From NCBI GenBank assembly GCA_040905185.1, contig JBBDRZ010000007.1, forward strand, positions 124,001 to 188,000: a stretch of DNA of 64,000 nt. Reading direction: 5' to 3'. Positions 51,318-58,331 of the stretch are shown piece after piece; within the stretch, counting starts at the first letter, position 1; each line of letters begins with the position of its first letter. A program made the translations under genes and the position numbers. Origin of the DNA: DASTEQ01 sp040905185 (GTDB lineage: Bacteria > Chloroflexota > Limnocylindria > QHBO01). The notes below the pieces were generated by a model. It saw only the letters and a list, made by a program, of their open reading frames with translations, ran no database searches and was not told the DNA's origin.

Positions 51318-53042
51318 ATGGCGCCCCGCAGCTCCGCGTTTGCCGCGTTCGCGACCGCCGCCGACGACGTGGCCGCCACCCGCTCCAAGCTGGCCAAGCG
51401 GGATCGGCTGGCGGCCTACCTGGGCGAGCTGCCCGCCGGCGACCTGCCGGCGGCGGCCACCTTCCTGTCGGGCAAGCCGCTCCCCGGCGCCGCGGACCGC
51501 CTGGGCCTGGGCTGGGTTCAGCAGGCGGCCGCGCTGGCGGCGGCCTGCGGTGTGGACGAGAGCGGCATGTCGGCCGCGTGGCTTCGGCACTCGGACTTCG
51601 GGGACGTGGCCGCGGAGCTGCTCGCCGGCCGGCAACCGGCGGGGCCGCCGCTGACCGTGTCCGAGGTGGCGGGCGCGTACCGGGCCATGGCCGATGCCGC
51701 GAGCGCCGAGGTGCGGGTGGCCCTGATGGCCGACCTGTTCCGCCGCGCGACCCCGGCCGAGGCCCGCTACGTCGGCCGCATCGCCGCGCGCGAGCTGCGC
51801 ATCGGCCTGCGCGAAGGGCTGCTCGAGGAGGCCATCGCCGCCGCCTTCGAGGCACCGCTCGAATCGGTCCGCCGGGCGCACATGCTGCTCGGCGAGCCGG
51901 GCGAGGCGGCCCGACTGGCCCGCCTGGGAACGCTCGACCAGGCCGCGCTGGACCTGGGTCGGCCCATCCGGCCCATGCTGGCGACCCCGGTCGGCGACGC
52001 GGCCGAGGTCATGCGGCGGGTCGGGTCGGAGGCCTGGGTGGAGGACAAGTACGACGGCATTCGGGCCCAGCTCCACCTCCGCGACGGCGCGGGCCGGCTA
52101 TTCAGTCGTGACCTGAAGGAGATCACGGTGTCCTTCCCCGAGGTCACGGCGGCCGTCGCGGGCCTGCACGAGTCGCTCGTGCTGGACGGCGAGCTCGTCC
52201 CCTTCAAGGCGGGCGCCGTGCTGGACTTCGCGGCTCTCCAGGCTCGCCTGGGCCGCGTGCGGCCCGACGCCGCGCTTCTGGAGCGCGTGCCGGTGGCGCT
52301 GGTCGCGTTCGACCTGCTCCACCTGAATGGGGCGGACCTGCTGGAGCGGCCGCTCCGGGATCGCCGCGCGGCTCTCGAGCGCCTCGAGCTCCCCGAGCGA
52401 ACCGACGCGCGATTCCTGTACGCCCGCCTGGACCGCGCCCGATCCGCCGAGGAAGTGGACGAGCTGTTCGACGCCGCCCGTGAGCGGCACAACGAGGGGC
52501 TCATGGTCAAGGACCCGACCTCGGTCTACCAGCCCGGCCGGCGCGGCCTGGGCTGGCTGAAGCTGAAGAAGGCGCTGGCCACCCTGGATTGCGTGGTGGT
52601 CGGCGTGGAGTGGGGCCACGGCAAGCGTCGGGGCGTCCTGTCCGACTACACCTTTGCGGTGCGTGGGCCGGACGGCGCCTCGCTGGCCGTCATCGGCAAG
52701 GCCTACACCGGCCTGACCGATGCCGAGATCGCCACCTTCACCGAGCACTTCCAGCGCAGCACGGTGCGCGACTTCGGCCGATTCCGGAGCGTGGTACCGG
52801 AGGTCGTGGTTGAGATCGCGTTCGATCGGATCATGCGCAGCAGTCGGCACGGGAGCGGGTTCGCGCTGCGCTTCCCACGGATCGTGCGGCTGCGCGACGA
52901 CAAGACGGTGGCCGACATTGATGACATGGCCACGGTGGAAACCCTGCTCAAGGCCCAGGCCAGCGGGCGCATCCTGCTGGCCACCGGGCGTGGCGGCAGC
53001 GAGGCCCGGATCGCCGCCACCGGCAAGCTGGACGGCAGGTAG
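51318..53042 (+). CDS. ATP-dependent DNA ligase (LigB/archaeal type)
   Basis: A 574-residue ligase. The N-terminal helical DNA-binding domain spans about 1-215. The adenylation domain has motif I EDKYDGIRAQ (nucleophile Lys244), VLDGELVPF, VAFDLLHLNG, EGLMVKDPTSVYQPG (motif IV) and WLKLKKAL (motif V). A C-terminal OB fold (VVPEVVVEIAFDRIMRS and LRFPRIVRLRDDK) completes it. All catalytic residues look intact. It seals nicks using ATP. With Ku encoded 2 kb downstream it is a good candidate for the sealing step of non-homologous end joining. Confidence 0.94.
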   Translation: MAPRSSAFAAFATAADDVAATRSKLAKRDRLAAYLGELPAGDLPAAATFLSGKPLPGAADRLGLGWVQQAAALAAACGVDESGMSAAWLRHSDFGDVAAELLAGRQPAGPPLTVSEVAGAYRAMADAASAEVRVALMADLFRRATPAEARYVGRIAARELRIGLREGLLEEAIAAAFEAPLESVRRAHMLLGEPGEAARLARLGTLDQAALDLGRPIRPMLATPVGDAAEVMRRVGSEAWVEDKYDGIRAQLHLRDGAGRLFSRDLKEITVSFPEVTAAVAGLHESLVLDGELVPFKAGAVLDFAALQARLGRVRPDAALLERVPVALVAFDLLHLNGADLLERPLRDRRAALERLELPERTDARFLYARLDRARSAEEVDELFDAARERHNEGLMVKDPTSVYQPGRRGLGWLKLKKALATLDCVVVGVEWGHGKRRGVLSDYTFAVRGPDGASLAVIGKAYTGLTDAEIATFTEHFQRSTVRDFGRFRSVVPEVVVEIAFDRIMRSSRHGSGFALRFPRIVRLRDDKTVADIDDMATVETLLKAQASGRILLATGRGGSEARIAATGKLDGR

Positions 53043-53053
53043 CTCCCAGGCGG

Positions 53054-53059
53054 TAGCAT
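53054..53059 (+). promoter_or_regulatory. Candidate -10 box for the leaderless gene at 53066
   Basis: TAGCAT followed by CCCGAC and the ATG (6 nt). No ribosome binding site is visible. Confidence 0.45.
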
Positions 53060-53065
53060 CCCGAC

Positions 53066-53668
53066 ATGACGGATTGGGACAGCGGTGAGTTTGGCCCCCA
53101 GGTCGTGCAGGTCCAGGTGGAGCTGTACACCTCCGGGTTTCGGGTCAGCGGCCGGATGGCCACTCGCTTCCGGCGTGTCGCCGACATCCTCAACCTGAGC
53201 AGCTCCACCCACCTGATCGTGGAGGAAGCCACCGTCACCGATTACGCCGACCCCAGCGCGACGCGCACCGCGCAGCAGGTCATGGTTCCGGTTGAGGCGG
53301 TCCTGTTCGGGAGCAGCAGCGGGGTTGACGACAGCGGCGCCGATGAGCTGCGCATCCCCAAGCGCCCGGTGCAGACCCAGATCGCGGTCCGTCCCTTCTG
53401 GCTGACCGGCATGATCCACGTGCCCCAGGGCAGCCGTCCGATGGACGGTCTGCTCAACGCGTCGGACCGATTCCTGGCGCTGACCGACGTGTCGGTCGCC
53501 TGCGCCGAGTACCCGCAGTTCAACCGCCAGGCACCGGTGCTGGCCGTCCAGCGCAGCCTGGCCGAGGTCCTCCTGTCGTCCGACGACGAGGCGCCTGACG
53601 AGCTGCTGGCCGACATCCTTCCCGAGGATGCCGTTCGCGGCTGGTTGCCCCCCGAGGAGCCGGCCTAG
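53066..53668 (+). CDS. Hypothetical protein with two similar halves
   Basis: A 200-residue soluble protein. Two segments look like copies of one unit: VSGRMATRFRRVADILNLSSSTHLIVEEATV (split here as residues about 28-58) and LTGMIHVPQGSRPMDGLLNASDRFLALTDVSV (about 112-143). Each reads as a beta-rich element with a short helix. No enzyme motif, signal peptide or membrane segment is seen. It lies between DNA ligase and the NERD-like gene. Function unknown. Confidence 0.65.
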   Translation: MTDWDSGEFGPQVVQVQVELYTSGFRVSGRMATRFRRVADILNLSSSTHLIVEEATVTDYADPSATRTAQQVMVPVEAVLFGSSSGVDDSGADELRIPKRPVQTQIAVRPFWLTGMIHVPQGSRPMDGLLNASDRFLALTDVSVACAEYPQFNRQAPVLAVQRSLAEVLLSSDDEAPDELLADILPEDAVRGWLPPEEPA

Positions 53669-53693
53669 CCCCGACCGGCCTGTCGAGCGCTCC

Positions 53694-54251
53694 TCAGGCC
53701 CCGAGTGCCTCGAGCAGGCGGCCCGCGCTTCGTCCATCCAGCTGGCGGACTCGCCCCACGCGGTTGGCCCACCACGGGGCGTTGTCGATGGTCACGACCT
53801 CGGTGACCGGGTCGCTGGTCAGCTCGATTCGGCTGTGTCGATCCGGGAACGCGATGGCAGCCTCGATCGGCAGTCGGGTGCCGAGGGCGTCCGTCATCCA
53901 GCGCCCGACCTGGTCCACGATGCGTCGCCCGTCGCGAGTCGGATCGGTCCGGCACGGCACCCACCCCCGTCGCCCCCGAGCATCGTATTCCCACGCCCGG
54001 CCGCGCTGGCGGAAATGGCCGTTCCAGTGGCGGACGAGCAGCGCCCGCACGCCGCCGGGCCCGATGAGCAGTCCGTGCAGGCCGCGATCGACACCGGGGA
54101 TCCGCGGCGACAGGACGAGCACGTACGAGTCGTCCAGGACGGGCGCCAGCAGCTTTTCGAGGGCCCGCCCCTCAGCCTCCGCCGTCTGGTCCCGCCGGGC
54201 CCGCAGCCATTCGAATCGGCGCGGCGGGTACTCCGGCGTCAGGACCTGCAT
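53694..54251 (-). CDS. NERD-like (nuclease-related) domain protein
   Basis: A 185-residue protein resembling NERD domains. RDQTAEAEGRALEKLLAPVL (Glu of the fold) is followed by IPGVDRGLHGLLIGPGGVRALLVRHWNGHF, where nuclease-active versions usually have a D...ExK-type core. Here the Lys-bearing element reads LLVRHW, so activity is doubtful. The ATG at 54251 is chosen; the longer frame upstream runs across the osmC promoter. It is divergent from osmC. Its position close to ligase and Ku hints at DNA metabolism. Confidence 0.55.
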   Translation of the reverse strand: MQVLTPEYPPRRFEWLRARRDQTAEAEGRALEKLLAPVLDDSYVLVLSPRIPGVDRGLHGLLIGPGGVRALLVRHWNGHFRQRGRAWEYDARGRRGWVPCRTDPTRDGRRIVDQVGRWMTDALGTRLPIEAAIAFPDRHSRIELTSDPVTEVVTIDNAPWWANRVGRVRQLDGRSAGRLLEALGA

Positions 54252-54291
54252 CCGTTCAGCTTCCCACGCGTGAGCGGAGCCGGAGCGCTGG

Positions 54292-54297
54292 TAGAGT
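54292..54297 (+). promoter_or_regulatory. Candidate -10 box for the leaderless osmC-like gene
   Basis: TAGAGT followed by CGTCCC and the GTG start (6 nt). No ribosome binding site is present. Confidence 0.5.
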
Positions 54298-54303
54298 CGT
54301 CCC

Positions 54304-54783
54304 GTGCCGATGCGCGTCCTGGCCACGTTCACCGCCCCCGCGTCCTCGCTGCGGGCCGACGCGGAGACCGGGTCCGGCTTCACCATCACGGTCGACAGCG
54401 CGGATGCCGCGACCCCTGCCGGGGCTTCCCCACGCGAGGCAGTGCTGGTGGGCCTGGCCGGCTGCACCGGGATGGACGTGGCGGCCATCCTGGCCAAGAA
54501 GCGCCAGGCGCCCAGTAGCTACCAGGTTGCGGTGGAGGCCGAAACGGCTGCTCGTCCGCCGCGGGTCTTCACCCGGATCGTGATCGAGCACCAGCTCAGC
54601 GGGGTGGTGGAGCCCGAGGCGCTGCACCGGGCCATCGAGCTGTCCGCCACCCGCTACTGCCCGGTCAGCGCCATGCTGAGCCGGTCGGTGACGCTGGAGC
54701 ATCGGTATCGGCTGCGTCAAGCCGGGCGGCCGGATCGGGAAGCGCTCGTGGTCATCACCGGGCCCGATCGGTCGAGTGGGTAG
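54304..54783 (+). CDS. OsmC/Ohr-family protein
   Basis: A 159-residue OsmC-fold protein. The two redox cysteines of the family are present, in LVGLAGCTGMDVAAILAKKR and SATRYCPVSAMLSRS. These proteins reduce organic hydroperoxides or handle related electrophiles. The start is a GTG 6 nt after TAGAGT. It stands alone, upstream of ku in the same direction with a 143-nt gap. Confidence 0.88.
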   Translation: MPMRVLATFTAPASSLRADAETGSGFTITVDSADAATPAGASPREAVLVGLAGCTGMDVAAILAKKRQAPSSYQVAVEAETAARPPRVFTRIVIEHQLSGVVEPEALHRAIELSATRYCPVSAMLSRSVTLEHRYRLRQAGRPDREALVVITGPDRSSG

Positions 54784-54926
54784 GTCGTCGGCCGTTGTGT
54801 CACGCGGGGGAGTCTCGGATGGGGCGCCCGAATCGGCAATGCCGCTGAACGGGCACCCCAGTAGTACTGGCGCACCGGCCGCCCTCTCCTGAGCAGTTGG
54901 CGGAGGGGTGTAACCTAACCCACCCT

Positions 54927-55871
54927 ATGGCCCGCGCGATGTGGCGGGGGGCGATCCAGTTCGGACTGGTCACCATCCCCGTCAAGCTGTACCTCGCCAC
55001 CGAGTCGACCGGAATCGGGTTCAACATGCTGCACGCCAGCTGCCTGAACCGGATCCAGATGAAGATCTATTGCCCGCATCACGACGAGGTCGTGCCCCGA
55101 TCCGAGACGGTCCGCGGCTATGAATGGAGCAAGGGTCGGTACGTGGTGGTCACCGACGACGATCTGGAGGCCGTGCCGCTGAAGACCATCCGGGCCATCG
55201 AGATCGCCATGTTCGTGGACGCCCAGAAAGAGGAGCACGGAGCGCAGTTCGTGAAGAGCGCGTACTACCTCGAGCCCGATCCGGTGGGCAAGAAGGCGTT
55301 CTTCCTCCTTCGCGAGGTGCTGGCCGACACCGGCAAGAGCGCCATCTGCAAGGTGGTCATGAAGGACCGCGAGCAGCTGGCCGCCATCAACCCGTATGCC
55401 GACACCATGTTGCTGACCACCCTCCATTGGCCCGATGAAATTCGCTCCGTCGAGGAGCTGGCGGTGGACAGGAGCGGTATCGAGATCAAGGCCTCCGAGC
55501 GCAAGATGGCAGAGCAGCTCATCGCGTCGATGACCGGCGAGTTCAAGGCCGAGGAGTTCCAGGACGACTACCGCCAGGCGCTGATGGGCGTCATCGAGTC
55601 CAAGGTGGCCGGCGAGGAGCCGACGCCGATTGCCAGGGCCGAGCCGACCCGGATCGGAGACCTCATGGCCGCGCTGGAGGCCAGCGTGTCCGCGGCTCGG
55701 GAGGCGCGCCGCGATGCGGCCGCGGGCGCGTCGGCGGGCGAGAGGAAGGCCGCCGCGGAGAAGGCGCCACGTAAGACCGCGGCGCGCAAGACGGGCGACA
55801 CCAAGTCCAGCCGGGCGAAGAAGGCCGCGGAGGCCGACGAGACCCAGACCCGGCGGCGCAAGACCGCCTGA
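54927..55871 (+). CDS. ku: Ku end-binding protein
   Basis: A 314-residue bacterial Ku. It has ARAMWRGAIQFGLVTIPVKLYLATES, VVPRSETVRGYEWSKGRYVVVTDDDLEAV, YYLEPDPVGKKAFFLLREVLADTGKSAICKVVM, LHWPDEIRS and a C-terminal GEFKAEEFQDDYRQALMGVIESK. A basic, Ala/Lys-rich tail follows, as in many Ku proteins. It forms the ring that holds double-strand ends and recruits a ligase. The ATG lies 10 nt after a TAACCT hexamer. The next gene begins 8 nt downstream. Confidence 0.96.
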   Translation: MARAMWRGAIQFGLVTIPVKLYLATESTGIGFNMLHASCLNRIQMKIYCPHHDEVVPRSETVRGYEWSKGRYVVVTDDDLEAVPLKTIRAIEIAMFVDAQKEEHGAQFVKSAYYLEPDPVGKKAFFLLREVLADTGKSAICKVVMKDREQLAAINPYADTMLLTTLHWPDEIRSVEELAVDRSGIEIKASERKMAEQLIASMTGEFKAEEFQDDYRQALMGVIESKVAGEEPTPIARAEPTRIGDLMAALEASVSAAREARRDAAAGASAGERKAAAEKAPRKTAARKTGDTKSSRAKKAAEADETQTRRRKTA

Positions 55872-55879
55872 TCGCCGGG

Positions 55880-56584
55880 GTGCCGGTCGAGCAGCTGCCC
55901 CTCCCCGGTGAGCCGGCGCCGGAGCCCTCGCCACTCCGCCTACCCGGACGACTCCCGCTCATGCAGCCGACCGCGGCCGACGACCCATTCGACGACTCGG
56001 AGTACCTCTTCGAGCCGTGGTGGCCCGGCACCCGGGCCCTGGCATTCGCCGAGCGAGGCAAGGTTCGGCTCCAGGTCGCGGGCCTGGCCGATGCCGACGA
56101 CGCGTTCCCCGAGATCGGGGACCTTCCCGCCCAGCTGGCCGAAGACGGAGTGGTGCTGGACGGGACGCTCCTCGTGCTGGACGCGGAGGGCCGGCCGGAC
56201 GCCGAGCTGCTCCGGGATCGACTGCGCGGCAGCCGGCCGCGGGCCGGGCGCGCGGCCTACGTCGCGAGCGACCTGCTTTGGGCTGGCGGAGAACCAGTGA
56301 CGCGCCGCGCGTTCCGGATGCGTCGTGACTGGCTGGAGGCGATTCTGGCTCCCGGCGACCGGATCACCGTCGGGCGCGGCTATATCCGCGACGGGACGTT
56401 GCTGGCGGAAGCCCTTGCCCGGCTCGGCATCGACGGCATGTCGGCTCGCCGCCTTTCGGCTCGACATCGGTCCGGGCCGGCCGGCGATGCCTGGATCCGC
56501 GCTCCGATTATCGCCGCTGAGCCGCGCCCCCGCCCGACCCTGGCTTTGATCCTTCGCCTCGGCCTGGACGACCCTCAGGCGTAG
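55880..56584 (+). CDS. LigD-like ligase-domain pseudoenzyme linked to Ku
   Basis: A 234-residue protein collinear with the LigD ligase domain: MQPTAADDPFDDSEYLFEPWWPGTRALAF, VLDGTLLVLDAEGRPD, AYVASDLLWAGGEPVTRRAFRMRRDWLEAIL, and an end region GMSARRLSARHRSGPAGDAWIR. Every catalytic lysine position is changed. Motif I EPKWDG is EPWWPG (Trp47), motif IV VxAK is SARR, and motif V WLK is WIR. It should be unable to form a ligase-AMP. Sitting 8 nt behind ku it may have become a structural partner of end joining. The start is a GTG. The end overlaps the convergent WYL gene by 10 nt. Confidence 0.75.
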   Translation: MPVEQLPLPGEPAPEPSPLRLPGRLPLMQPTAADDPFDDSEYLFEPWWPGTRALAFAERGKVRLQVAGLADADDAFPEIGDLPAQLAEDGVVLDGTLLVLDAEGRPDAELLRDRLRGSRPRAGRAAYVASDLLWAGGEPVTRRAFRMRRDWLEAILAPGDRITVGRGYIRDGTLLAEALARLGIDGMSARRLSARHRSGPAGDAWIRAPIIAAEPRPRPTLALILRLGLDDPQA

Positions 56585-57573
56585 CGCTCGGTCGCGCCCC
56601 GTACTGCTCCGGCCACCGCCTCGCGCAGCTCCGGCGGGGCCAGCACCTCCACCTGGTCGCCCCAGGACAGGACCCAGGGCCGGATCTCGACGATGCCCGC
56701 CACCCGGACGGTCAGCTCGATCCCGCCGTCGGGGAGGTCGGTGAGGACCTGCGAGCGATGCCAGATGGTCTCCCGGACCCGGCGCGCCACGCCGGCATCG
56801 AAGCGGAGCCGAACGTCGACCGGTGGGGTGGTGTCCGACGACCAGATGCCCCACGAGTGGGCCAGGAACTGGTCCGGGTCGAACGCGTCAGGGATCTCGT
56901 ATCGGTCCACGGTGAGGGTCGCCTGACGGATGCGTTCCACCTTGTAGGTCCGCATGGCGTCAACGGTCTCGTCGTGGCCGATGAGGTAGATGCTGCGTCC
57001 GGCGGCGAACGGCTCCAGCAGGTACGGCCGGAACCGCGTGTGGCGGGCCGGGCCGGTGCCCGAGTCGTACGTGATCTCCACCACCCGGCCCTCGGCCCAG
57101 CCGCGGGCCACGACGTTGAAGATGGCCGTGAACGGCTCGTTGAGGCGCTGCTCGCCGATGACCAGCATCGTGGCCGTCACGTGGCGCGCGATGGGCTGCG
57201 GGAGCTCGTTGGCGATCTTCATGAAAGCGCTGATGACGACCTGGTCCGACTCGTCGGACCAGCGCGCGATGAGCCGGGCGGCGAGGAACAGGACGATGGC
57301 CTCCGGCACGGTGAGGTGGAGGGGCGGCAGGAAGAAGCGGCGCTCGATCCCGTAGCGGCCCCGACCGGCCTGGAAGATGGGCATCGCCAGCTCGTCCTCG
57401 AGGGCGCGCAGGTCGCGGTATACGGTCCGCACGTTCATGCCCGTCAGGCGGGCGATCTCGGACACGGGCACGCCCTGCTCGGTGCTGCCCTTGGCATACA
57501 GGATCGAGGCCACCGCCAGCAGGCGCGCCAGCCGATCGCGCTTGCGGGCCGGGCCGGCCAGGTCGTCATCCAT
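56575..57573 (-). CDS. WYL-domain transcriptional regulator
   Basis: A 332-residue regulator. The N-terminal winged helix (LLAVASILYAKGSTEQGVPVSEIARLTGMNVRTVYRDLRALEDEL) is of the DeoR/HTH-11 type. The WYL domain (ITYDSGTGPARHTRFRPYLLEPFAAGRSIYLIGHDE) and the WCX C-terminal extension (LRFDAGVARRVRETIWHRSQ) follow. WYL proteins bind nucleic-acid ligands and often respond to DNA damage. The gene lies end to end with the Ku-linked gene, so a regulatory link is possible but not shown. Confidence 0.88.
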   Translation of the reverse strand: MDDDLAGPARKRDRLARLLAVASILYAKGSTEQGVPVSEIARLTGMNVRTVYRDLRALEDELAMPIFQAGRGRYGIERRFFLPPLHLTVPEAIVLFLAARLIARWSDESDQVVISAFMKIANELPQPIARHVTATMLVIGEQRLNEPFTAIFNVVARGWAEGRVVEITYDSGTGPARHTRFRPYLLEPFAAGRSIYLIGHDETVDAMRTYKVERIRQATLTVDRYEIPDAFDPDQFLAHSWGIWSSDTTPPVDVRLRFDAGVARRVRETIWHRSQVLTDLPDGGIELTVRVAGIVEIRPWVLSWGDQVEVLAPPELREAVAGAVRGATERYA

Positions 57574-57590
57574 CGGTCTGGCCTGCCAGT

Positions 57591-58286
57591 CTAGGAGGCG
57601 CGGGGGCTGGGCGCCGGGCTCGTGGTCGGCGCGGGGCTGGGCGTCGGTGGTGGCTCACCGGGGAGGAGGGCGATCACGGCCTGGCTGACCTCGTCGCTGA
57701 CGCCGATCAGGAGGAACACGTACTCGTCCGCGGCCCAGGTGTAGACGTGGGTGCCGGGCAGGGTCGCGTCGTCCGAGGGCCGAACCCAGACCCAGTGACC
57801 GGCGACGTCAGCCAGCCCCCAGGGTTCGCGCTGGAGGCCGGCGATGCCCACGTAACGGCCGGCCGTGGCAAGGTAGGGCTCGAGGTCGGGGGTGGTCACC
57901 GCCGGTGCGTTCACCCGCATGGCATATAGGCTCAGCCGGGGTTCTCGGACGAAGGCGATGACCAGGGTCTGGAACCGGGCGCCAAGCTCACCGTAGGCCG
58001 CCTGACCGATGTCGCCCGGCGTGATGGCGTAATCCGCGATCGGCGGCTGCTCCACGACCCACTCCTCGGCTTGGGCCGGGATGAGGGCCGACAGGCTGGG
58101 ATCGGGTTCATTCGTGAAGCGGGGGGTGGGGACCGGGGTCGGGGACGGGGTGGGAGTCGGGGTCGGGCGCGGCGTGGGGCTGGGGGAGAGCGTGGGCGAG
58201 GGGGAGGTCACACAGGCGGCGGAGAGGGCGGCCACCAAGAGCGCCATCGCCGCGGGGCGCAGGGGGACGCGGCGTCGATCACGCAT
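57591..58286 (-). CDS. Lipoprotein with a Thr/Pro/Ser-rich stalk
   Basis: A 231-residue secreted lipoprotein. The basic N-terminus and hydrophobic stretch (LRPAAMALLVAALSAAC) end in a lipobox. About 40 residues of Pro/Thr/Ser repeats (TPTPSPTP units) follow, then a globular domain of unknown function. A second Pro/Ser/Thr-rich tail closes the protein. The ATG lies 9 nt after a minus-strand TATCCT, a leaderless layout. The stalk resembles the tail of the PASTA kinase in this window. Confidence 0.7.
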   Translation of the reverse strand: MRDRRRVPLRPAAMALLVAALSAACVTSPSPTLSPSPTPRPTPTPTPSPTPVPTPRFTNEPDPSLSALIPAQAEEWVVEQPPIADYAITPGDIGQAAYGELGARFQTLVIAFVREPRLSLYAMRVNAPAVTTPDLEPYLATAGRYVGIAGLQREPWGLADVAGHWVWVRPSDDATLPGTHVYTWAADEYVFLLIGVSDEVSQAVIALLPGEPPPTPSPAPTTSPAPSPRAS

Positions 58287-58295
58287 GGGGGGCCG

Positions 58296-58301
58296 AGGAT
58301 A
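58296..58301 (-). promoter_or_regulatory. Candidate -10 box for the leaderless lipoprotein gene
   Basis: The minus strand reads TATCCT, then CGGCCCCCC and the ATG (9 nt). No ribosome binding site is present. Confidence 0.5.
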
Positions 58302-58331
58302 GCACCCGACCCGCGGCGGCCGGAGGACGGG

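Noticed and set aside
58120..58200. Short G-rich tandem pattern
   Set aside because: It is the antisense view of the Pro/Thr/Ser stalk of the lipoprotein gene.
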